DNA of 38,850 nt from JBGTBQ01 sp041749275 (lineage in GTDB: Bacteria > Acidobacteriota > Blastocatellia > Pyrinomonadales > Pyrinomonadaceae). Both the position numbers and the translations under genes were made by a program. The notes beneath the pieces were generated by a model, which was not told where the DNA came from, searched no databases, and saw only the letters and a program-made list of their open reading frames with translations. The stretch's first letter is position 1, and every line of letters begins with the position of its first letter. The stretch lies in assembly GCA_041749275.1 (NCBI GenBank), contig JBGTBQ010000182.1:1-38850 (forward strand), given 5' to 3'. This document shows positions 25,144-34,381 of this stretch, one piece after another.

Positions 25144-26051
25144 CTTGCGTCGCTCCTCGGAAGCAGAATTGTAAACGTGCTGCCCCGGCCCGGCCCCTCG
25201 CTCTCGGCGAAGACCTGCCCGCCATGTTTCTTCACGACCGCGCGCACGATGGACAGCCCCAGCCCCGTCCCCTTGACGCGCGCCATGACGCGGCCCGGCG
25301 CGCGGTAGAAGCGGTTGAAGATGCGCTTGGCCTGCCCGCGCCGGATGCCGACTCCACGGTCGCTGACGCGCAGCGCGACCGCGCGCGCGCCCTCGGCCTC
25401 GACCGCGACGACCACCTCAACCTCTTTGTGCGAATACTTGACGGCGTTGTCGAGCAGGTTCGAGACCGCCGCGCGCAACTCGTCAATATCACCACGCACC
25501 TTGAATCCGCGGTCGCCGTCTATCGCTCCCGCGTAGCGGAGCGAGTGCTCGTCGAGGTGATAGCGCGTGCGCGCCAGCTCCACCTCCTCGCGGATCAGCT
25601 GGCCGAAATCTATGAGCGAGGTGTTGAGCTGGCGGCGCTGCTGGCCCGTCTGTCCCGCGCGCAAGACCTGCTCGACCGTGTGAAGCAGGCGGTCGCTGTC
25701 GGCGAGCATCACGTCATAGAACTGGCGGCGGCGCTCTTCGTCCACCTCCCGCGTCTTCAGCGTTTCGAGGTAGAGGCGGATCGAGGCGAGCGGCGTCTTC
25801 AACTCATGCGTGACGGCGTTGATGAACGAGTCGTGCTGCTCGTTGCGGCGAATCTCGCGGACGAGAAAGATGGTGTTCAGCACGAGTCCGGTGATGACAA
25901 CGGCGAAGAGAATGATGCCGAGGATGAGCAGCGCCACCTTCTGCAAGTTCACCAGAATCCACGTTACGTTAAGCGCGACGGCGACCGCGACCAACACCAC
26001 GCCGAGCGTGATAAAGAACGCGATTGACCTGCGGCGACTGCTGATACGCAT
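25140..26051 (-). CDS. Membrane sensor histidine kinase
   Basis: From the ATG at 26051 the protein has 303 residues: two transmembrane segments (about 10-32 and 39-63) with almost no periplasmic loop, then HisKA with the H-box AVTHELKTPLAS (H82), and an HATPase domain with NLLDNAVKYS, SDRGVGI and GTGLGLSIV. Lack of a large external sensor suggests it senses through the membrane or a partner protein. It is transcribed before its regulator with a 4-bp overlap. An upstream in-frame start at 26144 would extend into the heptamer-like repeat L and is less likely. No Shine-Dalgarno is seen. Confidence 0.9.
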   Translation of the reverse strand: MRISSRRRSIAFFITLGVVLVAVAVALNVTWILVNLQKVALLILGIILFAVVITGLVLNTIFLVREIRRNEQHDSFINAVTHELKTPLASIRLYLETLKTREVDEERRRQFYDVMLADSDRLLHTVEQVLRAGQTGQQRRQLNTSLIDFGQLIREEVELARTRYHLDEHSLRYAGAIDGDRGFKVRGDIDELRAAVSNLLDNAVKYSHKEVEVVVAVEAEGARAVALRVSDRGVGIRRGQAKRIFNRFYRAPGRVMARVKGTGLGLSIVRAVVKKHGGQVFAESEGPGRGSTFTILLPRSDAR

Positions 26052-26061
26052 GTGGACATTG

Positions 26062-26178
26062 TAAGGGGAAAAGAGAAAACGAGGAAAAGGGAAAGTGCGT
26101 GAAAAGAAGAAGGCCGCGCTTCGTGCCGCCTCTTCCCTGTTCACGCACTTCCCCTCTTCCCCGTTTTACCCTTCCGCT

Positions 26179-26182
<4 letters not shown>
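26062..26182. repeat. Heptamer-like inverted element L (purine-rich)
   Basis: The left arm, about 26062-26107, is GGGGAAA AGAGAAA ACGAGGA AAAGGGA AAGTGCG; the right arm, ending near the desaturase stop, is its imperfect inverse (GTTCACGCACTTCCCC, TTCCCCGTTTTACCC). About 45 nt per arm. It fills the space between the desaturase stop and the kinase start. Confidence 0.65.
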
Positions 26183-27057
<875 letters not shown>

Positions 27058-27246
27058 CATGCTCCTCCTCGTACAAAAAAAAGCGATGGGAAAGTTATGA
27101 GATGCGGGGGTGATGTAATCCTAACAGGAGAAGCGCGAGCGGTTTGTAATAGTTCTGTAATTGCGGGCGGACTGACGCGGCGGGATTAAAGAGTCTCAGT
27201 TGGCCGTACTGAGCGACGCGGAGATAGAACCGGACGGGGATCAAGC

Positions 27247-27364
27247 TATATGCCGCGCACACCAAGATGCCGACGAGGTGGGCGCAGGCAGGTCAGAACC
27301 GCCTGCGGTAGCGGGCGGGTGCTTGCGCGGCCAGCACCCGCCCGCTACCGCAGGCGGTTCTGAC
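27247..27364. repeat. Perfect hairpin element, copy 2, inverted relative to copy 1
   Basis: The 31-bp perfect hairpin (27291-27364, loop TTGCGCGGCCA) is the reverse complement of copy 1. The left flank from about 27247 (TATATGCCGCGCACACCAAG) matches the right flank of copy 1 when reversed, giving about 118 bp of shared element. It lies in the 360-bp gap upstream of the desaturase, where no gene was found. Confidence 0.85.
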
Positions 27365-27417
27365 AGTCTGTCCTATCCTTCGCTATGGCATAAGTCGCCA
27401 TTTCAAATTACTTCAGT

Positions 27418-27843
27418 CTAACTCTCAACGGTGGGCGCGTCCGTGTCAGCCGTACCCTCCTCCAAATCCGCACGGGCTTTCTTGGCTAACGCTTCGTAGT
27501 TCGATCTGATCCGGTCAAGCTCTTCCTCATCCAGTTCTTCCAAATCCAGCAGCGCGTTGTGCGCGCCCTCCATGACACGGATCAACTCGTCGAGCTTTAC
27601 TTGCAGCGCCTCGGTGTCGCGGTTCTGTGTATTCTGGATAAGGAAGACCATGAGGAAGGTGACGATAGTCGTTCCCGTGTTGATGACGAGTTGCCACGTG
27701 TCGCTAAAACCGAAGAGCGGGCCGGTGACACCCCAGACGAGTATCACCGCCACCGCCACCGCGAACGTCACGGGCCGCCCCGTGGCGCGCGCCGTCCGCT
27801 TGGCAAAACGTGTAAACAACGATGTCGCTTTGGTAGGTTTCAT
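27418..27843 (-). CDS. Low affinity iron permease family protein
   Basis: The 141-residue protein has two transmembrane segments (about 25-43 and 50-70) with TGPLFGFSDTWQLVINTGTT and VTFLMVFLIQNTQNRD, the signature of the low-affinity iron permease (Fet4-like, PF04120) family. An acidic helical tail (80-141) follows. Short bacterial members are poorly studied and transport is not proven. AAGGAGG lies 4 nt before the ATG at 27843. The stop of the upstream truncated gene overlaps this start by one base (TGATG), so they were probably co-translated. Confidence 0.85.
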   Translation of the reverse strand: MKPTKATSLFTRFAKRTARATGRPVTFAVAVAVILVWGVTGPLFGFSDTWQLVINTGTTIVTFLMVFLIQNTQNRDTEALQVKLDELIRVMEGAHNALLDLEELDEEELDRIRSNYEALAKKARADLEEGTADTDAPTVES

Positions 27844-28214
27844 CAATCCTCCTTGTTTCTTTCACGCTGACGCGCCCCGCGGAAATCAACCGAGACGCCG
27901 ACCTGCGCGCCGAGGCCGAACACGCCGCGCGGCGTCGTCCCGCGCGCGTTGAAGACGGTGATGAGCGGCGCCTCGACGCTGACCTCGACGTTCTCGAAGA
28001 GGCCAAATGCCAGCTCGAAGCTCGCGGTGTTCTGCCGGAGGTTGGGAAAGGCCGAGACCGGCAGCACGTCGAACTCGTTGCTGAACTCGAAATGAAGTGT
28101 GCCTTGCTCGGTCGCGTCGGCGTCGTCGGTGACGAAGGGTTGCTGCGCCAGCGTAGCGTGCACCGGGATGAGCATCAGCAGTGCGAGTGCGAAGGTTGAA
28201 GATGTAACTCGCAT
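27843..28214 (-). pseudogene. Truncated outer-membrane/transporter-like protein
   Basis: The 123-residue frame has a signal peptide (1-23, ending LAQ) and a start PFVTDDADATEQGTLHFEFSNEFDV, split here only for brevity, typical of exported beta-barrel proteins from Acidobacteria that are about 250-300 residues long by my recollection. After residue 100 the expected barrel does not follow; the frame ends in a charged tail (RQRERNKED). I infer loss of the C-terminal two thirds. It could instead be a short, intact periplasmic protein. It is divergent from corA. Confidence 0.5.
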
Positions 28215-28222
28215 AATTAGGA

Positions 28223-28251
28223 TTTACCGGCTGCGCGACACCAAGTATACT
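28223..28251 (+). promoter_or_regulatory. Sigma70-type promoter of corA
   Basis: TTTACC (28223-28228) and TATACT (28246-28251) are 17 bp apart. Start of transcription near 28258 would give a leader of about 28 nt, too short for an Mg2+ riboswitch. Confidence 0.55.
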
Positions 28252-28285
28252 CGCTCGGCAAATTTAACGGAGGTCGAAGCGACGG

Positions 28286-29257
28286 ATGATTACGACCACC
28301 AGTCTCGACAACAAGACCAAGCAGTTCATCAGCGATTTCCCGGCGGCTGATATTAGCGAATACTGCCTGAGCGAGCAAAACGTCGTCTGGGCGGACGTGT
28401 CCGACCCGACGGGGAAGGACTTCGAGGAACTCGCGGAAGAGTTTACCTTCCACCCGCTCTCCATCGAAGATTGTCGCAACGCGCACCAGCGCCCGAAGAT
28501 CGAGGAGTTCAAAGGCTACTACTTCATCGTGCTCTACGAGGCCGCGCTGGTCGGCCCAGAGGACGACCTTGAGCTGAGGGAACTGAACATCTTCCTCGGG
28601 CCGAACTACCTCGTCACCGTCCACAGCCGCCCGATTCGCGCCATCGAAACGGCGAAAAAACTGTGGAGAGAGTGGACTGACCGCTCGGAGCAGGGCGCGG
28701 GGTTGCTGGCCTATCTTTTGATGGACGCTATCGTGGACGACTACCTGCCGCTCCTCGACGTGTTGAGCGACAAGATGGACGACCTCGAAGACAGCATCTT
28801 CGGCGACTTCCGCCCCGAAGCCATTCAAGATATCTTCCGCATCAAGAAGCAACTGCTCTATCTGCGCCGCTCGATCACGCCTTTGCGCGATGTCTTCAAC
28901 ACGATGCTGCGGCGCGAGCAGCCGATCTTTCCCCGCGAGACGCTCATCTATTTTCAGGACGTGTTTGACCACATCATCCGCGTCGCCGACACGATTGACT
29001 CTTTGCGCGACATGCTCGGCTCGACGATGGACGCCTATCTCTCCGTGTCCGGCAATCGCATGAACATGGTGATGAAGCGGCTGACCTCCGTGGCGACGAT
29101 TCTGATGTCGGTGACGCTGATCGCCGGCATCTACGGCATGAACTTCGAGCTTATGCCGGAGTTGAAATGGAAGTTCGGCTATATCTTCGCGCTACTCTCG
29201 ATGGTCGGCGTCGGGCTGGGGCTTTACTTCTATCTGAGGAAGGTCAAATGGCTATAA
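28286..29257 (+). CDS. corA: CorA-family Mg2+/Co2+ transporter
   Basis: The 323-residue protein has the CorA layout: a large cytoplasmic alpha/beta funnel (1-260) and two C-terminal transmembrane helices (about 265-285 and 295-318). The pore motif YGMN (in IYGMNFELMPE) closes the first helix, and KVKWL ends the protein with the usual basic tail. The expected role is Mg2+ uptake, with Co2+ and Ni2+ as side substrates. GGAGG lies 12 nt upstream of the ATG. A 104-residue membrane protein overlaps its 3' end, and a CorC/HlyC-type gene is convergent on its other side. Confidence 0.94.
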   Translation: MITTTSLDNKTKQFISDFPAADISEYCLSEQNVVWADVSDPTGKDFEELAEEFTFHPLSIEDCRNAHQRPKIEEFKGYYFIVLYEAALVGPEDDLELRELNIFLGPNYLVTVHSRPIRAIETAKKLWREWTDRSEQGAGLLAYLLMDAIVDDYLPLLDVLSDKMDDLEDSIFGDFRPEAIQDIFRIKKQLLYLRRSITPLRDVFNTMLRREQPIFPRETLIYFQDVFDHIIRVADTIDSLRDMLGSTMDAYLSVSGNRMNMVMKRLTSVATILMSVTLIAGIYGMNFELMPELKWKFGYIFALLSMVGVGLGLYFYLRKVKWL

Positions 29258-29562
29258 GGAGAAGGCGGCACAAACACGGGCCGGAAGGGCGCAAACAGCA
29301 CACCGATCAACTGTCGGCGCAGCTCGCCCCGCTCGAAGAGTTGAAACCGGAACTGGCGGAGGCCATTCCCTCGAACAACGGCGAGTACAGCGACGCCACC
29401 ATCAGGGTGGACAGCAAGAGCGTACTGACGCCCTCGAACTATCTCGATGAGCAGGCTCAGAGCATCTTCCGTCTCGAACCCGTGGTCGTCGTCATTCTGA
29501 TCGGGATGCTCGCCTTCATCGCCTTCATCGCGTGGCAGATTACCGAGATGCCGACGAAATAA
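29248..29562 (+). CDS. Small single-pass membrane protein overlapping corA
   Basis: The 104-residue protein begins with a basic stretch (MAIRRRRHKHGPEGRK) and ends with one transmembrane helix (about 75-97, EPVVVVILIGMLAFIAFIAW). It starts within the last codons of corA with a 10-bp overlap, so it is translated with it; GAGGAAGG lies 5 nt before the ATG. No family was recognised. Position suggests a partner or regulator of CorA, which is inference only. Confidence 0.68.
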   Translation: MAIRRRRHKHGPEGRKQHTDQLSAQLAPLEELKPELAEAIPSNNGEYSDATIRVDSKSVLTPSNYLDEQAQSIFRLEPVVVVILIGMLAFIAFIAWQITEMPTK

Positions 29563-29653
29563 AGGGATGAGGGATGAGGGATGAGGGATGAAGGACTCTG
29601 GCTCACGTCGAGCAGTTTCTTACTCATCCTTCATCCTTCATCCTTCATCCTTT
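29562..29653. repeat. Heptamer inverted-array element D (GGGATGA units)
   Basis: The left arm (29562-29595) has GGGATGA units and starts on the last base of the preceding stop; the right arm (29621-29653) ends one base before the CorC stop codon. It exactly fills the space between two convergent genes. Confidence 0.88.
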
Positions 29654-30994
29654 CTAGCCAACGTGTGCCGCTCCCTCTACCGGCGACTCGGCCACGGGCG
29701 GGGCGGGCGTGAAGCGCACCCAGCGGATGCGGCGACGGTCAACGCGCTCGACGCGGAACAGCGCGCCGTCGTGCTCGATGTGGTCGCCGGGCTTGAGCAG
29801 GCGTCCGGCCCGCGCCAGCAGAAATCCGGCGACGGTCGTGTAGTGTCCGTCTTCGGGGAGCCGCAGGTCGAAGCGTTTGTTGGCGTCGCGCACCGCGAGC
29901 ATCCCATCGAGCAGATAGGCGCCGTCGGGCTGGCTAATAATCTGCGAGCGCGCCTCCTCGTCGTACTCGTCGTTGATCTCGCCGACGATCTCCTCCAGCA
30001 AGTCCTCCAGCGTGACGATGCCTTCCAGCCCGCCATGCTCATCAATGACGAAGGCGAGGTGCGTGCGCGTCTGCTGCATCTGCTGGAGCGTCGCGCCGAG
30101 CCGGGCCGCCGCCGGAATGAAGGTCGGCGGGTGGATGAGCTTCTCGATGTCGAACTCATCGTCACGACCACCTTCGAGATACGGTTCGATGTCACGCCGG
30201 AAGAGGACTCCGATGGCTTCGTCTATCCGCCCGCGATAGACGGGCAGGCGCGAATAGCCGAGCGTCCGAAAGGCCGCTTTCGTCTCTTCCAGCGTCGCCG
30301 TCACGGGCAGCGCGTCAACATTCGTGCGCGGCACCATCGCCTCGCGCACCTCCGCGTCCGAGAACTCGAACACACGGTTGATGAGCTGCTGCTCCTGCGG
30401 CTCGACGTGCCCGCTCCGGCGCGAGATGTCCACGAGATGGCGCAGCTCCTCCTCCGTATAGACCGAGGCGTGGTCGGACGAGGAGTGGAGGCCGAAGAGT
30501 CGGACGGTGCGCGTGCCGGCCCAGTCGAGCAAGCGGATCGGCCATTGAAAGATTTTGTAGAAAGCGTAAAGCGGCCACGAGATCGCCAGCGAGACCGCCT
30601 CAGCGCGTTCGAGCGCCATCGTCTTCGGGGCCAACTCGCCCAACACGATGTGGAGGAAGGTGATAATTGTGAAGGCGACCGTGAACGAGATGGTGTGCAG
30701 CACCGCCTCGGAGACGCGCCCCCGGAGCGGCGCCTCCAGTATGTGCGCGACGACCGGCTCGCCGATCCAGCCGAGCGCGAGCGAGGCCATCGTAATGCCG
30801 AGCTGTGTCGCCGAGATATAGGCGTTCAGGTTGTCGAGCAGGATGAGGGTGCGCCGCGCGCTCCGGTTGCCTGTGGCGGCCAGCGTCTCGATGCGAGAGC
30901 GGCGCACGCCGACCAGCGCGAACTCCGACGCGACGAAAAATCCGTTGGCGAGGACGAGAAAAATGACGAGCAGGATGTACAGCGTAGTCACCAT
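29654..30994 (-). CDS. HlyC/CorC-type transporter with CNNM and CBS domains
   Basis: The 446-residue protein has an N-terminal CNNM/DUF21 domain of four hydrophobic segments (about 1-180: VIFLVLANGFFVASEFALVGVRRSR), two CBS domains (about 205-330, with VPRTNVDALPV) and a C-terminal CorC_HlyC domain (about 345-430). These proteins are linked to Mg2+ homeostasis and Co2+ resistance, sometimes as exporters. The gene is convergent to corA and its small partner, which suggests linked divalent-cation control. The ATG is followed directly by the hydrophobic first helix. Confidence 0.92.
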   Translation of the reverse strand: MVTTLYILLVIFLVLANGFFVASEFALVGVRRSRIETLAATGNRSARRTLILLDNLNAYISATQLGITMASLALGWIGEPVVAHILEAPLRGRVSEAVLHTISFTVAFTIITFLHIVLGELAPKTMALERAEAVSLAISWPLYAFYKIFQWPIRLLDWAGTRTVRLFGLHSSSDHASVYTEEELRHLVDISRRSGHVEPQEQQLINRVFEFSDAEVREAMVPRTNVDALPVTATLEETKAAFRTLGYSRLPVYRGRIDEAIGVLFRRDIEPYLEGGRDDEFDIEKLIHPPTFIPAAARLGATLQQMQQTRTHLAFVIDEHGGLEGIVTLEDLLEEIVGEINDEYDEEARSQIISQPDGAYLLDGMLAVRDANKRFDLRLPEDGHYTTVAGFLLARAGRLLKPGDHIEHDGALFRVERVDRRRIRWVRFTPAPPVAESPVEGAAHVG

Positions 30995-31051
30995 GCGAGG
31001 TATTTTACGACGACCCGCGACCTTTTAAAAATCGGGTGCTCCGGAGAGAGA

Positions 31052-31086
31052 AAAGGCCCGCGCGGAGCGTCACGCGCGGGCCTTTC
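31052..31086 (-). terminator. Intrinsic terminator downstream of VWA gene 1
   Basis: A perfect 13-bp stem (AAAGGCCCGCGCG / CGCGCGGGCCTTT) with an 8-nt loop is followed on the minus strand by TTTTCTCTC. It lies after the VWA stop (31127) and before the CorC start. Confidence 0.8.
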
Positions 31087-31126
31087 TTCCGTGCGGCGGC
31101 GATTCCTATTCGCCGCCTTAAGGTCG

Positions 31127-32383
31127 TTACGGCTTCTTGGCGGAGGCCGGTGCGGGGTTGGCTCCGCTACGCGCGGTGTAGCCGGCGCGCGTGATGGCGA
31201 TGCGTTTGTCGCGTCCGGGCGCGTCGGCGACCGCGACGCGCACCTGTCGGAACTCGCCGGCGCGCGCCGGCACGGTCGGCGCATAGCTGAGGACGTATTG
31301 CGTGCGAAGGTCTTTCGTAATCTCCTCGGCGATGCCCGGCAACTCGGCGAGCGAGGTCGGGTAGAAGGCGCGACCCCCCGTCTCTTTCGCCATCCGGTTC
31401 AAGAGTTCGGTGGCCTTCTCACGCTTCGACTTGGCGATAAAGCCGCCATCCTTCTCAAGCTCGTTGACGAAACCGATGACGTAAATCTGCACGTCGCGCT
31501 CTTTGAGGCTCTCAAAAAGCTGCTCCACCTTGTAGTGACTGTTCCGGTCTTCGCCGTCCGTGACGAGGATGAGCGCGCGGCGGCGCTTGTCGTCCAACTC
31601 GTTCCTCTTCTTATGGTCGGCGGCGTGTTCGGTCGAGAGGTAGACGGCGTCAACGACCGCCGTCTGCCCGCCCTCGACGAACATGTCGTCCAGCGCATCG
31701 TGCACCGCCTGTTTGTCGGCGGTGAAGTCCTGCATGATCTTGATCTCGTCGCTCGCCACGAAGCGCACGACAAAGGTCTCGTCACCGGGCTTGTTGCTTT
31801 CGACGATGGTCTTGGCGGCGTCAATCACCTGATTGATCTGGTGGCGCAGAGAACCGGAGTTGTCCACCACGAGGCCGTAGCTGACGGGCACCTCTTCCGT
31901 GTTGGCGAACTTGACCTCTTGCTGGACGCCGTTCTCGAAGACGCGAAACTCCTCGGTTCGCACGTCGTTGACGGGGCGGTTGTTGCGGTCAATCACGCGC
32001 ACCTGAAGGTTGACGAGGTTGATATCAATCTTGACGACATCATCGTCGTTGACCTCCTGCTCCGGCGCTCCGGTTTGCGCTCCGGACTTGTCTTCAATCT
32101 TGATGGGCGACTGAGATTCAAGTTTAGGGGCGCCGGTGTTCGTTTGCGGGGTGGCGGCGGGCCGCGGTGTCGGGGTCTGTGCAGGCGTGGCGCTCGTCGC
32201 GGCGCCGGTCTTCTGCTGGGTTGCCGCCGTTTGAGAGGTATGGACGCGGCGCGGGCGGGCCTCTCCCTTCAACTGCGCGTGCGACGGCGGGAAGGCCGCG
32301 GCGGCCAGCGCAAAGGCGCACATCACAACGGGCAGCAGACGAATCATAAACGCGGGCGCGGCGTGGGCTTCTCGATTTTTCAT
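31127..32383 (-). CDS. Secreted VWA-domain protein (VWFA-related type), gene 1
   Basis: From the ATG at 32383 the protein has 418 residues: signal peptide (about 1-36), a Pro/Thr/Ala-rich linker (45-110), a beta-rich region (115-160: INLVNLQVRV, FRVFENGVQQEVKF) and a VWA domain with the MIDAS motif DNSGS (D174, S176, S178) and VTDGEDRNSH later. This pre-VWA strand region plus VWA is the layout of VWFA-related proteins, abundant in Acidobacteriota. Function unknown, probably metal-dependent protein binding outside the cell. An alternative in-frame GTG at 32389 is less likely. It is the paralogue of the next VWA gene. Confidence 0.87.
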   Translation of the reverse strand: MKNREAHAAPAFMIRLLPVVMCAFALAAAAFPPSHAQLKGEARPRRVHTSQTAATQQKTGAATSATPAQTPTPRPAATPQTNTGAPKLESQSPIKIEDKSGAQTGAPEQEVNDDDVVKIDINLVNLQVRVIDRNNRPVNDVRTEEFRVFENGVQQEVKFANTEEVPVSYGLVVDNSGSLRHQINQVIDAAKTIVESNKPGDETFVVRFVASDEIKIMQDFTADKQAVHDALDDMFVEGGQTAVVDAVYLSTEHAADHKKRNELDDKRRRALILVTDGEDRNSHYKVEQLFESLKERDVQIYVIGFVNELEKDGGFIAKSKREKATELLNRMAKETGGRAFYPTSLAELPGIAEEITKDLRTQYVLSYAPTVPARAGEFRQVRVAVADAPGRDKRIAITRAGYTARSGANPAPASAKKP

Positions 32384-32399
32384 CAACACAACCTCAAAA

Positions 32400-32473
32400 G
32401 TCGGAGGTCAGCGGCCGGAGGTCGGAGGTTAGTTGAAACACTATGTCTTTAACTAACCTCCGACCTCCGACCC
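32400..32473. repeat. Heptamer inverted-array element G (GTCGGAG units)
   Basis: The left arm GTCGGAG GTCAGCG GCCGGAG GTCGGAG GTTAGTT (32400-32434) is matched by AACTAACCTCCGACCTCCGA at 32451-32470. It sits 16 bp upstream of VWA gene 1, on its 5' side. Confidence 0.8.
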
Positions 32474-32602
32474 CTCGCCTCTAAAGTTTGCGCCCCGTGT
32501 CCGCCCGTCCGCTAAAGTTCGGGAAGGGGAGGGCGCGGGGCGCTTACGGTCTCCGAGCCGTCGCTTGTGTGGCGGAGGCTCCGCGTGGCCGGGGCAATCA
32601 AC

Positions 32603-32608
32603 ATTATA
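32603..32608 (-). promoter_or_regulatory. Possible -10 element of VWA gene 1
   Basis: On the minus strand TATAAT occurs about 220 nt before the VWA gene 1 ATG. No good -35 lies at the expected distance, only T-rich sequence, so the assignment is tentative. The 32474-32696 gap shows nothing else. Confidence 0.35.
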
Positions 32609-32696
32609 ACCGCAAAGCCTTAAAAAACGCGCGCCTGAATCGGCTGCGCGCACGTCTTAGAGATGCCCGGCGGAGCGGAGCCGTTGCCAAAAAGCA

Positions 32697-32798
32697 GGGA
32701 TGAAGGATGAGGGATGAAGGATGAGGGATGAAGGATGAAGTAAAGCAAACTTTGTTCATCCCTTATCTTTCATCCTTCATCCCTCATCCTTCATCCTT
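32697..32798. repeat. Heptamer inverted-array element E (GGATGAA/GGATGAG units)
   Basis: The left arm (32697-32742) has six units alternating GGATGAA and GGATGAG; the right arm (32755-32798) is its imperfect inverse. The loop is about 12 nt. The right arm ends 7 bp from the stop codon of VWA gene 2. Confidence 0.88.
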
Positions 32799-32804
32799 AT
32801 ATAG

Positions 32805-33893
32805 TCACTTCGGATTGGTAACGGCGAAGTAGCCCTCTTTGCCTCGGACGAAGAGGCGGGGGAAGCCGCGTGGCGGCTGAACCTTGACCTTGATCTTGCG
32901 CCACTTGCCGTCGTTCGTGAAGTTCGACGGTTTGAAGGCGATGGAGTATTGCGTGCGTAGCTCCAGCGCGATGCGCTCGAACGTGTCGTTCATCTCGGCG
33001 CCGGTCGAAGGGAAGAACGCTTTGCCGCCGGAGACGCCGGCCAACTCTTCGAGGATAGCGCGGCCCGACATGTCGAGTTCGCTGCCGCCGCCGCCGACGA
33101 TGCCGACGGCGTAGATGATGACATCGGACTCCTTCAGCATCCGCTTCACTTCCGTGTAGGTGTAGCGCGAGCTGTTGTCCTGCCCATCGCTAATGAGCAA
33201 GATCGCGCGTTTCTTATGCGTGCCGCGGGTGACGCGCTCGACGCCGAGGTAAGTGGCGTCGTAGAGAGCCGTCTGTCCCTTCGTCTGCACGAAGGTGAGC
33301 TTCTCCAGCAGCGCGTCGCTGTCGCGCGTTCGGTTCAGCAGGAGTTGGGCGCGGTGGTTGAAGCCGATGAGGAAGTACTCGTCGTTCTTGTGGCTCGTGT
33401 CTATGAAGCGTGAGAGCGCTTCGCGCGCTTTATTGATCTTGTCGCCGCCCATCGAACCCGACACGTCGAAGACGACGCCGAGGCTGACGGGCGCATCCTC
33501 GTCGCTGAAAAAGAGGATGTCCTGCGGCGTCTTCTCGTCGAAGACCGAGAAAGCATTCTTGCCGAGGCCCGTGACGAAGCGACCGTAGGTGTCCGTGACC
33601 GTGACGGTGACGTTGACGAGGTCGGTGTGGCCGATGACGGGCTTGTCGTCAACCGGCACGCCCGGCCCGGCGGCAAACGTGGTCGTCTTGGCCGCGGCGT
33701 TCGACGGCGACGGGGCGGCCTCCGCCGACTTCGGCGCGGCGGCGCCTTGCTCGTTCGGCGGCTGCTCCGTTTTCTGTTCGGGCAATGCCTGCGGCTGTGC
33801 GGAGATGGGAACGGCGAAGATGGCGACGGACGTGACGATAAGGCAGGGGACAAGCGCGGCTCTGACGAACCTATAGAGGCGCTGTGCTTTCAT
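32805..33893 (-). CDS. Secreted VWA-domain protein (VWFA-related type), gene 2
   Basis: The 362-residue protein has a signal peptide (about 1-32, ending ISAQ), an Ala/Pro/Lys-rich linker (35-80), strands (TVTVTDTYGRFVTGLGK, FSVFDEKTPQDI) and a VWA domain with MIDAS DVSGS (D143, S145, S147) and LISDGQDNSSRY. It is a paralogue of gene 1 with a shorter linker. ATG at 33893 has GGAGGG 4 nt upstream and is chosen over an upstream start at 33929. The two VWA genes are tandem on the minus strand, about 420 bp apart with two heptamer elements between, and are probably transcribed separately. Confidence 0.88.
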   Translation of the reverse strand: MKAQRLYRFVRAALVPCLIVTSVAIFAVPISAQPQALPEQKTEQPPNEQGAAAPKSAEAAPSPSNAAAKTTTFAAGPGVPVDDKPVIGHTDLVNVTVTVTDTYGRFVTGLGKNAFSVFDEKTPQDILFFSDEDAPVSLGVVFDVSGSMGGDKINKAREALSRFIDTSHKNDEYFLIGFNHRAQLLLNRTRDSDALLEKLTFVQTKGQTALYDATYLGVERVTRGTHKKRAILLISDGQDNSSRYTYTEVKRMLKESDVIIYAVGIVGGGGSELDMSGRAILEELAGVSGGKAFFPSTGAEMNDTFERIALELRTQYSIAFKPSNFTNDGKWRKIKVKVQPPRGFPRLFVRGKEGYFAVTNPK

Positions 33894-34381
33894 ATAACCC
33901 TCCCGACTGAACTGACAGGCTGGGGACAACTGAAGACGGAGAAAGTATGAAAACCCACCGGGCTTCCCAAGTTTCCTACGTGTGCCCTTATGACGACGGG
34001 GCGCGTCTGTTTAGTTGTCCGCGGGACCGAGAAACGGAGACGGGGAGACTCCAATTTTTCCTCTTCACGCGCATTCTACGACGCGCGCGGCGGTCTGGCA
34101 ACTTACATCTCTGTGATGAATTCGTTTCGGCTTTGTCTCTTCGCAACTTCGCATCGCGCCGCGCGTGAAAGTGTCTATGGCGAAGAGGGAGAATATCCGG
34201 CGCCGCCTGTGTGAGCGGGAATGTCCGGCGCGTCGAAAGTAGCCGGGCGGCGTCCGCGTGTCCATCCACTCACGGCGTCATAACCGGCGTGGTACAATGC
34301 GCGTTGTCGCAACAGCGTTAGAACTCACGCGCCGGACGGTCTGCCGCGGGCCGGGGCGGATCGTAGATTCAAACAAAACTG
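33894..34381. other. Divergent gap between VWA gene 2 and pilC
   Basis: This 488-bp stretch holds no recognisable gene; short open frames show no conserved features. TACAAT at 34293-34298 could be a -10 box for the pilus genes, but no matching -35 was found. Confidence 0.4.

Noticed and set aside
28223..28285. Mg2+ riboswitch upstream of corA
   Set aside because: The leader is only about 28 nt from the likely transcription start, too short for any known Mg2+ riboswitch.
29588..32452. Open frame of 954 codons on the + strand
   Set aside because: It runs antisense through the CorC and VWA genes, which have clear domains; long antisense frames are expected at this GC.
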